A DNA stretch of 64,000 nucleotides, taken from NCBI RefSeq assembly GCF_025854375.1, contig NZ_CP107575.1, forward strand, positions 2,480,001 through 2,544,000. Reading direction: 5' to 3'. The notes under the pieces were generated by a model. The model was not told the origin of the DNA, did not search any database, and was given only the letters and a program-made list of their open reading frames with translations. Origin of the DNA: Glutamicibacter sp. JL.03c. GTDB taxonomy: Bacteria; Actinomycetota; Actinomycetes; Actinomycetales; Micrococcaceae. The translations under genes and the position numbers were made by a program. This document shows positions 18,575 through 27,163 of this stretch, piece after piece; positions within the stretch are counted from its first letter, which is position 1; each line of letters begins with the position of its first letter.

Positions 18575-19438
18575 ATGCCTCGACATACAGCACCTGCACG
18601 TCCACACCATCTTCGGTGGTGGTTGGCTCTGCTGCTGTTGGTTGCCTTTTTCTGCGTGGAGTATTTCTTCTTCGTGCACTTGCGCCCCGGGCAGTGGGCA
18701 GATCAGGCTGGCTTCGTGGCATGGTCCCAGTGGTGGCCGCGTACTGAACTGCTGGATCCAGTCCGTCAATTCCTGGACCTGTTGCCGGTAATTTGTGGTG
18801 CGATTGCCGCGGTCTTCCTATTGTACCGGGTGATCAGGGATAGGCGATTCTTGCGTGCCACGGTGGCGCTTCTGGCTTGCGCTGCGGCGCTGGCCAGTAC
18901 CCAGCTGCTGAAGCACGGCGTTTTGATCCGACCGGATTTCAACTTCGGTACGACGGGCAATTCTTTCCCCTCGGGTCACACCACGGCGGCCGCGGCCGCG
19001 ATGGGGTTGATGTTCGTCATTGCTCCGCCGAAGTTGCGTCCCGCGGTGCAACCTATTGCCTGGCTGTTCGCTACAGTTACCGGTGTCGCCACCTTGGTGT
19101 GCGGTTGGCACCGTCCCAGTGACATTGCCGCTGGTTTTCTGGTGGCTGCCTTCTGGATGGTGCTGGCTAGTGCGGTTTTGCAGCGGATTCAGCCTTTGAG
19201 CCACGAGGTGCCTAATACCGGGTGGTCCCGTGGGATCGGGACCGCCAGCATTATCGTGTGGGCCATTGTTGTTGTCTTGTCGTTCATCCTGCCGCACCCG
19301 CACATTCAGAGGATCCCCGATAGCTTGCAACTGGCGTACGCAGTGCTGGGAATCCTTCACGTGATCGCGGCATCATTGATCTCATCGCTGGCTTTGCGCT
19401 CTGTCGTGATCGGACCGATGCGGACGTTCCAGAAGTAG
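18575..19438 (+). CDS. PAP2-family membrane phosphatase
   Basis: 287-residue integral membrane protein with about six hydrophobic segments. The three acid-phosphatase motifs are present: K113 to R119-P120 (KHGVLIRP), PSGH at 132-135, and GWHRPSD at 179-184 with catalytic histidine and aspartate. Such enzymes dephosphorylate lipid phosphates such as undecaprenyl pyrophosphate or phosphatidate; which one is unknown. The ATG at 18575 is preferred to an in-frame TTG six codons earlier. It ends eight bases from a convergent gene with no terminator between. Confidence 0.87.
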   Translation: MPRHTAPARPHHLRWWLALLLLVAFFCVEYFFFVHLRPGQWADQAGFVAWSQWWPRTELLDPVRQFLDLLPVICGAIAAVFLLYRVIRDRRFLRATVALLACAAALASTQLLKHGVLIRPDFNFGTTGNSFPSGHTTAAAAAMGLMFVIAPPKLRPAVQPIAWLFATVTGVATLVCGWHRPSDIAAGFLVAAFWMVLASAVLQRIQPLSHEVPNTGWSRGIGTASIIVWAIVVVLSFILPHPHIQRIPDSLQLAYAVLGILHVIAASLISSLALRSVVIGPMRTFQK

Positions 19439-19446
19439 AAGCGCTG

Positions 19447-20466
19447 TCAAGATCCGTTCTTCCGCATGATCGCGTTCAGCTGCTCCGCGCCCTCATGGGA
19501 ATTGGGAATGGTCACGGCAAATCTCGACGAATTCTTCAGCTCGAACGCCAACCCTTCATACCGCCGAAGAACCACCGCTGACCCGCCCGGGAAAAAGCGC
19601 CATCCCCAGCCGCCCCAGGCCATCGGGTCGATTTCAGTGCTGGTGACCGATTCGATCTCCTCGGGTTTGATGGTCCGCAAGGGGAAGCCAAAAAGCGCCG
19701 AGGTCACCTTGGTGCGCTGTTCGGTAATGCTCACGCGGATCCGGCACAGTCCCAGCACCAAGGGGCAGACAATCAGGCAGACAACTAGGCTGATGATCGT
19801 CGCGGTCCAATTGGCCTGTCCAGACCTGTTGTAGCTATCGATCAGTGCGAAAATGCCGATGCCGGCAACAACGAGCCCGAGCATCCACAGCCACCAGGGA
19901 GCCTTCATGGTTTCACTGAATTCGACGTTCTCCGGCAGTCCAGTGCCCTGCGGCACTAGAGCGGTATTTCCCTGGGCCTCGCTCATGCGTGCTTGACGTT
20001 GTGCTTGTTGCTGCTTCGAATATGACTGGTAGACGCCGCTGATCCAGAGCGGGCTGAGTGCTAGCAGGGTGCAGGCAGCCATCGGAAGCATCCAGATGCC
20101 GATGACTGCTGTCTGGGGAGTTTCCGCCAGTGCTGTCGGAATCACCGAGCCGATGAAGACTCCTGCGGTGGTCCACGACAACAGCGAACCTACAAACAGG
20201 AGCGTTAGCAGTAGGGCCGGCCGCCTCGTTTGAGCCAACGAGCTCAAGCCGATGAGGCTCCCCACGATACTCAGGCCAATTACCATGGGGACGAAAATCT
20301 CGGTCCGGGTAAATTCGTCGGGATAGGTTGATGACCAGTGGGTCGCTATGAGTTCTGGAAGCCGGCTGGCCAGCGGAAGATAGATTCCGAGCACGATGAT
20401 GACGGGGAGAATCAGCACGACGTACAGCCACGGACGATTCTTCACTGTATGCATAGCCACTTTCAT
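19447..20466 (-). CDS. Membrane protein with DUF1648-like N-terminus
   Basis: 339 residues of uncertain function. The first 60 residues (hydrophobic helix, then RLPELIATHWSS and a following helix) resemble DUF1648 proteins such as immunity/SdpI-like membrane proteins. Four or more further hydrophobic segments follow, a Q/R-rich cytoplasmic loop at about 150-165, and the last 100 residues (RVSITEQRTKVTSALFGFPL and the GGWGWRFFPGG segment) look like a bacterial PH-like soluble domain. It lies alone between PAP2 (convergent) and the bkd terminator. Confidence 0.65.
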   Translation of the reverse strand: MKVAMHTVKNRPWLYVVLILPVIIVLGIYLPLASRLPELIATHWSSTYPDEFTRTEIFVPMVIGLSIVGSLIGLSSLAQTRRPALLLTLLFVGSLLSWTTAGVFIGSVIPTALAETPQTAVIGIWMLPMAACTLLALSPLWISGVYQSYSKQQQAQRQARMSEAQGNTALVPQGTGLPENVEFSETMKAPWWLWMLGLVVAGIGIFALIDSYNRSGQANWTATIISLVVCLIVCPLVLGLCRIRVSITEQRTKVTSALFGFPLRTIKPEEIESVTSTEIDPMAWGGWGWRFFPGGSAVVLRRYEGLAFELKNSSRFAVTIPNSHEGAEQLNAIMRKNGS

Positions 20467-20620
20467 CTCATCCTCTACCCCAACTGAATGGCTCCTTGGC
20501 TAGCGGAACCCCACACTTCTACATTGGCTCCGATCAAGGAACTATGTGCCTAGTTATAAACAAAACTCTATCTTGACATGCTGGTAAATGATCGACCGAG
20601 ACTCAAATATCAGCAAAAAG

Positions 20621-20661
20621 GATGATGCCCGCCGAACCGCGAAGGTTCGGCGGGCATCATC
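20621..20661. terminator. Terminator of the bkd operon
   Basis: Perfect 18-bp stem (20621-20638 with 20644-20661) and a five-base loop GCGAA. It follows the bkdC stop on the minus strand; the A-rich run before it reads as a T-run on that strand. Confidence 0.92.
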
Positions 20662-20696
20662 CAGGCTTCACACTAGCCAAGCTCCTAGCCATGGAT

Positions 20697-22139
20697 CTAC
20701 AGCGTCGCGAGGGCTCGTTTCGGGTCGGTCATCGCATCGGCGACGTATCGCAGGAATCCTGCTGCCGTCCCGCCATCACAGACCCGGTGATCAAAGCTCA
20801 ACGTCAATTCGCAGATCGAACGGACCTTGAGCTTTCCATTGACCACCCATGGCTTTTCAATGATGCGGCCCAGTCCGAGAATCGCGGCCTCCGGGTAGTT
20901 GATGATCGCAGCTGAGCCATCAACGTTGAAGACGCCATAGTTATTGATGGTGAAGGTGCTGCCCGAGAGGTCAGCCACCCCGGCCTTGCCTTCGCGGGCC
21001 ACGGATGCCAGGCGAGCGAATTCGGCTGAGAGTTCGCGGGCGTTGAGCTTGTGGGCATCGCGCACATTCGGGACCACCAGACCGCGGTCGGTCTGCGCGG
21101 CGAAACCCAGGTTCACACCGTCAAAGAGAGTGTGGCGAAGGGATCCGTTGGCCTCGACGTCAATCCGGCTATTGAGTTCCGGGAAGCGCTGGAGTCCGGC
21201 CACTGCGAACCGTGAAACCAGTGCCATGATGCTCGGTGCTTGGCCTTCTGCCGCCTTGATCTTGGAACGCAGCTTCAGCAGCTTGGTGACATCCACGTCG
21301 ACCCAGACGGTAGCTTCAGGGATTTCCCTGCGCGAGGTGCTCATGGCGTTCGCGATGGTCTTGCGGACGCCGGCGAGAACCTGCGAAGAGGCAACTGGCA
21401 GACCAGTTCGCGAGTCCTTCTCGCCGCCAACTGCCACCGGCCCTGGTATTGCCCCAGCTGCCTGTGCGGCCTGCATCGTCTCTTGAATCGCAGGAACGCT
21501 CGCTGGCTGCTCCGAGGCAGGTCGCGCCAGCGCGGCTTCAACATCAGCGCGAAGGATCAATCCCTGAGGGCCGCTGCCCTTGACTGAATTAATGTCCAGG
21601 GCATTTTCCCGCGCCAGCTTGCGCACCAGCGGGTTGATGACCCGCACCGCTTCGCTGGATTCCTGGACCGCGAGCGCAGCGCCAGCGCCCATGCCACGTG
21701 GCTTCCGCCGGCGACTAGCCTTGCGCTGGGCAGAACCAGTGCCGTAACCGATCAGCACATTGCCGCTGCCTTCATCCGCATCGGACTCGACCTCGGCTTC
21801 GGCTTCGCTCGACGGCTCCCGGGTTCCCGCCAGTTCCTCTTCACGATAGGACTGCGCACGCTCAATCTCAGGCGCCGCTGGCGATGCATCCTCGTTCCCG
21901 CCGGTATTCACGGAAATAAAAGGTTCATCCACCAGCATCATCTGGCCGGCTTCACCATGCAGGGTCGAAACAACACCCTCAAAGGGGCAAGGGATCTCCA
22001 CCAGGGATTTGGCTGTTTCAACTTCTGCAATCGGCTGATCCACCGCCACTTCGTCCCCGGCAGCAACCATCCATCGGACAAGTTCCGCCTCGGTCAGTCC
22101 CTCGCCAAGGTCTGGCAGCAAAAAAGTCTTGACGGTCAT
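20697..22139 (-). CDS. bkdC: Branched-chain 2-oxoacid dehydrogenase E2 (dihydrolipoyl acyltransferase)
   Basis: 480-residue E2 core. Domain order: lipoyl domain (1-78, lipoyl lysine K44 in ETAKSLVEI), a long acidic linker and basic RKASRRRKPRG patch, a peripheral-subunit-binding domain (about 167-205), a second flexible linker, and the acyltransferase domain ending with the catalytic FDHRVCDG. It transfers the acyl group from lipoamide to CoA in valine, leucine and isoleucine catabolism. Its ATG directly follows the E1-beta stop codon. No E3 gene is in the operon, so dihydrolipoamide dehydrogenase must come from elsewhere. Confidence 0.92.
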   Translation of the reverse strand: MTVKTFLLPDLGEGLTEAELVRWMVAAGDEVAVDQPIAEVETAKSLVEIPCPFEGVVSTLHGEAGQMMLVDEPFISVNTGGNEDASPAAPEIERAQSYREEELAGTREPSSEAEAEVESDADEGSGNVLIGYGTGSAQRKASRRRKPRGMGAGAALAVQESSEAVRVINPLVRKLARENALDINSVKGSGPQGLILRADVEAALARPASEQPASVPAIQETMQAAQAAGAIPGPVAVGGEKDSRTGLPVASSQVLAGVRKTIANAMSTSRREIPEATVWVDVDVTKLLKLRSKIKAAEGQAPSIMALVSRFAVAGLQRFPELNSRIDVEANGSLRHTLFDGVNLGFAAQTDRGLVVPNVRDAHKLNARELSAEFARLASVAREGKAGVADLSGSTFTINNYGVFNVDGSAAIINYPEAAILGLGRIIEKPWVVNGKLKVRSICELTLSFDHRVCDGGTAAGFLRYVADAMTDPKRALATL

Positions 22140-23222
22140 TTATGCCTCCCACTGAAGTTGATCAACAGCATCCAGAATGCGTTCGGCGCTGGGCAGGTGG
22201 TACTTTTCCAAGGTCGGGGCAGGATAAGGAATATCAAAACCGGTGACCCTCAGCACCGGAGCCGCCAGGGAGTGGAAGCAGCGTTCCTGCACCCGGGCAA
22301 CGATTTCACTGGCGACCGAGGCAAAGCCCTGGGCTTCGGCCACTACGATGGCACGTCCCGTTTTGCGCACCGACGCGCACACGGTCTCATCGTCAAAGGG
22401 AACGATGCTGCGCACATCGACGACCTCTAGATTGATGCCTTCCTCGGCAGCCACCTTGGCTGCTTCCAAAGCCGTCGAAACGCTCGGGCCATAGGCGATC
22501 AGCGTGGCGTCGCTCCCGGCGCGGGCAATACGCGCGCTTCCTTCTGTTGGCGCGCTCTTCTTCGCTTCGTAATCACGTGCCAGCTGTTCGAGATCCACCT
22601 GCTCTTTGGACCAATACAGCTTCTTGGGCTCGAAGAAGACCACCGGATCATCAGAGTCAATGGCTTCACGCAGCATCAGGTAGGCATCCTCCACGCAGGA
22701 AGGAGTGAAGACCTTCAACCCCGGGGTATGCGCATAGTAGCCTTCGGAGGAATCGCAGTGGTGCTCCACGCCGCCCACACCGCCGGCATAGGGAATGCGG
22801 ATCACCAGTGGCAAGGACAGCTTGCCCTGGGTGCGATTGCGCATCTTGGCCACATGCGAAGCGACCTGTTCGAAAGCCGGGTAGGCGAATGCGTCAAACT
22901 GCATTTCGATAACCGGGCGCATGCCATTGATGGCCATGCCAACGGCCATGCCCACGATGCCGGATTCGGCCAGCGGGGTGTCAAAACAGCGCTGGGCCCC
23001 AAAGCGCGCCGTCAGCCCGTCGGTAATGCGGAAGACGCCGCCAAGGGTTCCTACGTCCTCGCCGAAAATAACGACCGAGTCATCGGCCAGCAGCCCGTCG
23101 GCAAGCGCCGTATTCAGCGCCTTTCCGAAGGTCACCGGCTGGTTTTCATTGGCAGCCTTGGCGGCCGCACGCGCGGTAGCTGCGCTCACATTAGGGTTCA
23201 CGCGCGATGTCGTGGCAGTCAT
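22140..23222 (-). CDS. bkdB: Branched-chain 2-oxoacid dehydrogenase E1 beta
   Basis: 360-residue E1 beta subunit with the transketolase pyrimidine-binding and C-terminal domains. Visible signatures are IFGEDVGTLGGVFRIT, FDTPLAESGIVGMAVG and QFDAFAYPAFEQ early on, and VVDVRSIVPFDDETV plus VVAEAQGF in the C-terminal half. It pairs with E1 alpha for ThDP-dependent decarboxylation. The gene sits one base after the E1-alpha stop and directly abuts bkdC, so the three are co-translated. A pyruvate dehydrogenase role is less likely because of the divergent Lrp-type bkdR and the actinobacterial Bkd-like lengths. Confidence 0.92.
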   Translation of the reverse strand: MTATTSRVNPNVSAATARAAAKAANENQPVTFGKALNTALADGLLADDSVVIFGEDVGTLGGVFRITDGLTARFGAQRCFDTPLAESGIVGMAVGMAINGMRPVIEMQFDAFAYPAFEQVASHVAKMRNRTQGKLSLPLVIRIPYAGGVGGVEHHCDSSEGYYAHTPGLKVFTPSCVEDAYLMLREAIDSDDPVVFFEPKKLYWSKEQVDLEQLARDYEAKKSAPTEGSARIARAGSDATLIAYGPSVSTALEAAKVAAEEGINLEVVDVRSIVPFDDETVCASVRKTGRAIVVAEAQGFASVASEIVARVQERCFHSLAAPVLRVTGFDIPYPAPTLEKYHLPSAERILDAVDQLQWEA

Positions 23223-23223
23223 C

Positions 23224-24387
23224 CTAGGCCTCCTCGCGGTCTAGTTCGTCAACAAGCAGGGCCTGCTGCTCGGCGAGCTGGGTGCTCTTGGTGGAATAAA
23301 CATGTTCAAAAAGTTCACGAGGATCCGTGTTGGCATCCTGGTTCATGCCATCTCGCAGGGCCTTAGCCACAACTTCAGCGTCCTGGGCGATCTTCGCGGC
23401 GGCGGCATCGGTCAGCAGTCCGGCGTCTTCGAGATAGGCCTTCATGCGAGTCACCGGGTCCTTGGCGATCCAGGCCTGGACCTCGGAATCCTCGCGGTAG
23501 CGCTTGTCGTCGTCCGCGTTGGTGTGCGCCTGCATGCGGTAGGTGTGGGCTTCAATCAGCAGCGGGCCATTGCCCTCACGTGCCATGCGTACGGCCCGGG
23601 TCATGATGGCCATCAATGCCATCAGGTCATTTCCGTCAACGCGCTCGCCGGCCATGCCATAGCCCACAGCCTTGTGCGCCAGCGACGGTGCCGCGCTCTG
23701 GTGCGAAAGCGGTACGGAGATGGCGTACTTGTTGTTCTGCACGAAGAAGATCACCGGAAGGTTGAACACCGCAGCGAAGTTCAGGGCTTCATGGAAGTCG
23801 CCCTCGCTAGTGGCACCGTCGCCGCACATGGCTACAACGACAGTATTTTCTCCGCGAAGCTTCGCCGCGTGGGCTACGCCGACGGCGTGCAGCAACTGGG
23901 TGGTCAGCGGCGTGGACATCGGCGCGCACTTGTAGGCCTTGGGGTCGTACCCGCAGTGCCATTCGCCGCGGAAGCTGGTCATGACTTCCATCGGGGCTAC
24001 GCCCTTGGTGAGCACTGCAACGGTGTCACGGTAGGTAGGGAAAAGCCAGTCGTTCTCTTCCAGGCACAAGGCCGCGGCGATCTGGCAGGCTTCCTGGCCG
24101 TGGCTTGAGGGGTAAACGGCCATGCGGCCCTGGCGAACCAGGGCGGAGTTCTGGTCGTTGACGCGACGGCCGGTGACCAGGGACGCGTAGGCTTCCATGA
24201 GTCGGGCCGGGCTAGGCAGCGGGTACTCGTGTCCCGGTTCGGTCCCCTGCTCATTTTCCGGACGAAGTGTTCCATCCGGGTTGAGCAAGTTGATCATGTG
24301 CCGTGCTGGCAGCATGTAATCTTCTGGGCTGATGCCGAACTTTTTGCTGACTTCGGACATGCGATCCGAGGTTGTTTCTGCGCTCAT
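23224..24387 (-). CDS. bkdA: Branched-chain 2-oxoacid dehydrogenase E1 alpha
   Basis: 387-residue ThDP-dependent subunit. The ThDP motif runs from CGDGATSEGDFHEALNFA to NNKYAIS, and the phosphorylation-loop-like region (AHTNADDDKRYR) is retained. The ATG at 24387 is selected because AAAGGTGG lies about eight bases upstream; the frame stays open 14 codons further without a ribosome site. It is the first gene of the operon. A short GC hairpin GGGCG/CGCCC (24422-24433) lies in its leader, and the upstream region shared with bkdR carries two inverted repeats. Confidence 0.92.
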   Translation of the reverse strand: MSAETTSDRMSEVSKKFGISPEDYMLPARHMINLLNPDGTLRPENEQGTEPGHEYPLPSPARLMEAYASLVTGRRVNDQNSALVRQGRMAVYPSSHGQEACQIAAALCLEENDWLFPTYRDTVAVLTKGVAPMEVMTSFRGEWHCGYDPKAYKCAPMSTPLTTQLLHAVGVAHAAKLRGENTVVVAMCGDGATSEGDFHEALNFAAVFNLPVIFFVQNNKYAISVPLSHQSAAPSLAHKAVGYGMAGERVDGNDLMALMAIMTRAVRMAREGNGPLLIEAHTYRMQAHTNADDDKRYREDSEVQAWIAKDPVTRMKAYLEDAGLLTDAAAAKIAQDAEVVAKALRDGMNQDANTDPRELFEHVYSTKSTQLAEQQALLVDELDREEA

Positions 24388-24461
24388 GTTCCCCACCTTT
24401 CGTACTTTGGGCTCAGTCCATGGGCGCACGCCCCTGTGACTCAGTTCACCTAAACATCATT

Positions 24462-24488
24462 TGCAATCAATTATGCGTAGTGATTGCA
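24462..24488. promoter_or_regulatory. Inverted repeat in the bkdA-bkdR promoter region
   Basis: TGCAATCA (24462-24469) is mirrored exactly by TGATTGCA (24481-24488) with an AT-rich 11-base spacer. It sits midway between divergent bkdA and bkdR, in the place expected for an Lrp/AsnC operator. Confidence 0.55.
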
Positions 24489-24566
24489 TTCTGTATCCAC
24501 TCGGCCTGAGAATTGTGGAAAGTTGCGAATGAGATACGTATACTTGTGGACGAAATGTTTCAATAA

Positions 24567-24598
24567 AATGTGTTTGACGTTGCGACGTCAGACACATT
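24567..24598. promoter_or_regulatory. Large palindrome in the bkdR leader
   Basis: Arms of 14 bases, AATGTGTTTGACGT (24567-24580) and ACGTCAGACACATT (24585-24598), match at 13 of 14 positions around TGCG. It ends just before the bkdR Shine-Dalgarno AAAGGA, so it could be an autoregulatory operator or an mRNA hairpin. Confidence 0.65.
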
Positions 24599-24611
24599 GA
24601 AAAGGAGAATC

Positions 24612-25064
24612 ATGGCCGCGGAAGCGGAGCTGAAACTTGACGAGGTTGACCGCGCGATCTTGGCGGAGCTGACCCAGGATGGACGGCAGTCGGTAACTAC
24701 AGTTGCCCAGAAAGTCCACGTGTCCCGTGCCCACGCCTACTCGCGCATTGCCAAGCTGCAAGATGCCGGGGTGATCACACGATACACGGCGGTCATCGAC
24801 CCGGTGAAGGCAGGGCTCAAGGCCAGCGCCTATGTCACGCTGAAACTTCGCCAGCACTCCTGGCGCGAGCTGCGCGACCATCTTGCCTCCATCCCCGAGG
24901 TCCAGCACATCGGCTTGGTGGGCGGGAACTTCGACGTGATTCTTCTGGTGCGTGCCAAGGACAATCTGGATTTGCGACGGGTCGTATTCGAAGAACTCCA
25001 GGCCCTGCCCACGGTGCTTGATACGCAGACCCACCTGATCTTCGAGGACACCGACACCCGCTAA
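24612..25064 (+). CDS. bkdR: Lrp/AsnC-family regulator of the bkd operon
   Basis: 150-residue regulator with an N-terminal helix-turn-helix (residues 9-55; VTTVAQKVHVSRAHAYSRI) and a C-terminal RAM/AsnC effector domain (about 70-145; EVQHIGLVGGNFDVILLV). It is divergent from the bkd operon, the usual arrangement for BkdR, which in other bacteria responds to branched-chain amino acids or keto acids. The ATG at 24612 has AAAGGAGA upstream; an in-frame earlier GTG at 24570 falls inside the palindrome and is rejected. Function by context is likely, effector unknown. Confidence 0.9.
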   Translation: MAAEAELKLDEVDRAILAELTQDGRQSVTTVAQKVHVSRAHAYSRIAKLQDAGVITRYTAVIDPVKAGLKASAYVTLKLRQHSWRELRDHLASIPEVQHIGLVGGNFDVILLVRAKDNLDLRRVVFEELQALPTVLDTQTHLIFEDTDTR

Positions 25065-25110
25065 GCCCCACCGCAGCGCGCTGCGGCAACGCTGGCTTGA
25101 CGACAAAACA

Positions 25111-25166
25111 AAAGCTGCACCCTAGCTGCAGGTTCATTCCGAACCGGCGGCCAAGGGAGCAGCTTT
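25111..25166. terminator. Terminator between bkdR and paaG
   Basis: Stem AAAGCTGC (25111-25118) with GCAGCTTT (25159-25166), preceded by an A-rich run and followed by TGTGTTTTT. Lies between convergent genes. Confidence 0.7.
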
Positions 25167-25197
25167 GTGTTTTTGCGAGTTATTGGGTTCTTCGGGA

Positions 25198-25983
25198 TTA
25201 CTTCTTTCCGGTGAACACCGGCGGGCGCTTTTCCTGGAAGGACTGGAACCCTTCGGCATAATCCGCGGTATCGCACAATGCCGCTTGGGCCAGGTTTTCG
25301 TTCTTCATCGATGCCCACAGTCCAGCCCGCTGATTGCGGATTTCCTGGACCAGCGCCTTGGACGCGACGAAGGCTTGAGTTGCTCCCTGCGCGACCCTTC
25401 CAATCAGCGCTTCACTGCGGGGAACTAGTTCCCCTGCCGGGAAAGCGCGGGAGAACAGCCCCGAGCGCACGGCCTCCGCACCTGAAATCAATTCAGCCGT
25501 GTAGATCATGTCCAGGGTCCGATGGGCGCCAAGACGCTCTGTGAATAGCCAATGGCCACCAGAGTCCAACGTTGCCCCGAGGTTGGCGAAAGGAGAACCG
25601 ATCTTCGCGTTCTCCGCTACGTAAACGACATCGGTGGCGATCGCCAAGCCCAGTCCCACGCCAAGGCAGGCACCCTGCACCAGGGCGAAGGTAGGCGCCG
25701 GGAAATTGGACATCTTTTCCAGCAACGGCTGGACCTTGCCTTCGAGGTAGCCGATCACATCGTCATCGGCAGGATTCACTCCTGAGATATCCCGTCCCGC
25801 GCAAAAGCCCCGGCCTTCGCCGGTGAGCACCAAGGCTCGAACGCTGCCATCAGCCGCCCCGGCGGCCGCCGTATCATAGGCTTCGGAGAGCTCAGCCAAG
25901 GCCGCCTCATCCAAGGAGTTCATCTTTTGCGGAGCGTTGAGCACCACCCGGGCTATCGAATCGGCAATGGTCAGTTCGATCAT
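25198..25983 (-). CDS. paaG: 1,2-epoxyphenylacetyl-CoA isomerase (PaaG-like crotonase)
   Basis: 261-residue crotonase-fold protein. The oxyanion-hole segments are GFCAGRDISG and QGACLGVGLGLA; the catalytic acid lies in the NLGATLDSGGHWLF stretch, whose D-x-G-G pattern is typical of PaaG-type isomerases rather than of hydratases. PaaG turns ring-1,2-epoxyphenylacetyl-CoA into the seven-membered oxepin-CoA. It is the last gene of the paaABCDE-G run, 19 bases after paaE, and convergent with bkdR. In many genomes paaG sits with paaF; here it is joined to the epoxidase genes. Confidence 0.85.
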   Translation of the reverse strand: MIELTIADSIARVVLNAPQKMNSLDEAALAELSEAYDTAAAGAADGSVRALVLTGEGRGFCAGRDISGVNPADDDVIGYLEGKVQPLLEKMSNFPAPTFALVQGACLGVGLGLAIATDVVYVAENAKIGSPFANLGATLDSGGHWLFTERLGAHRTLDMIYTAELISGAEAVRSGLFSRAFPAGELVPRSEALIGRVAQGATQAFVASKALVQEIRNQRAGLWASMKNENLAQAALCDTADYAEGFQSFQEKRPPVFTGKK

Positions 25984-26002
25984 GATTATTCGCCGGCCTT
26001 TC

Positions 26003-27163
26003 CTATGCGTCGAAATCGACGGTGAGCTTGTCGCTGGTCGGGTGCGACTGACAGGTCAGCACATAGCCGGCATCCACTTCTTCGGGTTCCAACGCATAGT
26101 TCTCAGCCATGGTTACCGATCCGCGGGTCACCTTGGCACGGCAGGTGCCGCACACGCCGCCAGCGCAGGCGAATGGCACATCCGGGCGCACGCGCAAGGC
26201 GGCGTTCAATACCGTTTCGTTGGCACGTACCGGGGACTTGACTTCGCCCTTGAGGCCGTCAAGGTTGAAGCTGATCTCATAGCTTGCCTCATTCTCATCC
26301 ACGATGACCGGACGCCCGATATGGCCTTGCGGCTTATTCGGCTCACCGGTGCTGAATAGCTCGAAGCGCACCTTGTCCGCTGGAACTTCAAGCTCAGTGA
26401 GCTGGTCGCGCACCAGCTGCACCAATTCGAACGGACCGCACAAGAACCATTCATCCACCGATGGCGCTTGGACGACATTGGTCAACAGCACGGTCAGCTT
26501 CTGGGCATCGATGCGGCCGGAAAGCAGCGGTGAAATCCGTTGTTCCCGGCTGAGCACGTGGTGCAGGGCCAGCCGCGCCGGGTAGCGGTCTTTGAGGTCT
26601 GCCAGCTCTTCAAGGAACATCACGTCCATGGCGGCCTTGTTGGCGTAGATCAGATCAAAGCGGCTATGGTCATTGGCTTCAAGAATTGTGCGGGCAATGG
26701 CCAGCACCGGTGTAATCCCCGAGCCGGCAGCGACCGCGACAAACCGGTCCTGGCTGGTGGTATTGATTTGCGATGGATCATTGATTTCGGTGATCCGGTG
26801 CTTGGAGATGAAAGCGCCGGCGGGGCTCATCACGTCGATTTGATCTCCCGCGGTCAGCTCTTCATTGGCCCAGGTGGAGAACAGCCCACCGAGGTCCCGC
26901 TTGATCGCCACCTTGATTTCGTCACCAGTCGGGGCTGCGCAGATCGAGTAGGAGCGTCGCAGCTCGACGAGCTCTCCCTCGGTGTTGGGCAGTTCTTTGC
27001 GCAACGCCACGTACTGTCCAGCCACGTAGTCGTACTCATCGCGCAGTTCCTCGGGAATGGCGAAAGTGACTTCGATGGAATCCTTGGTCAGCCGTCGCAC
27101 GTTGGAGACATTTAGCCGGTGGAATGAAGCCCTGCGGCGGGTGGAGGTTTGTTGTTCGGTCAT
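26003..27163 (-). CDS. paaE: Phenylacetyl-CoA epoxidase reductase subunit
   Basis: 386-residue electron-transfer subunit. Domain order: FAD-binding ferredoxin-reductase domain, NAD(P)-binding domain (AVAAGSGITPVLAIARTIL), and C-terminal plant-type 2Fe-2S ferredoxin with cysteines in CAGGVCGTC and a final C in LTCQSHP. It passes electrons from NADPH to the PaaABC diiron oxygenase. The ATG at 27163 overlaps the paaD stop by four bases (ATGA), so the longer open frame upstream is rejected. Confidence 0.95.
   Translation of the reverse strand: MTEQQTSTRRRASFHRLNVSNVRRLTKDSIEVTFAIPEELRDEYDYVAGQYVALRKELPNTEGELVELRRSYSICAAPTGDEIKVAIKRDLGGLFSTWANEELTAGDQIDVMSPAGAFISKHRITEINDPSQINTTSQDRFVAVAAGSGITPVLAIARTILEANDHSRFDLIYANKAAMDVMFLEELADLKDRYPARLALHHVLSREQRISPLLSGRIDAQKLTVLLTNVVQAPSVDEWFLCGPFELVQLVRDQLTELEVPADKVRFELFSTGEPNKPQGHIGRPVIVDENEASYEISFNLDGLKGEVKSPVRANETVLNAALRVRPDVPFACAGGVCGTCRAKVTRGSVTMAENYALEPEEVDAGYVLTCQSHPTSDKLTVDFDA

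Noticed and set aside
24422-24433. GGGCG/CGCCC repeat in the bkdA leader as an operator
   Set aside because: Five-base arms of pure G/C are expected by chance in this GC-rich DNA.
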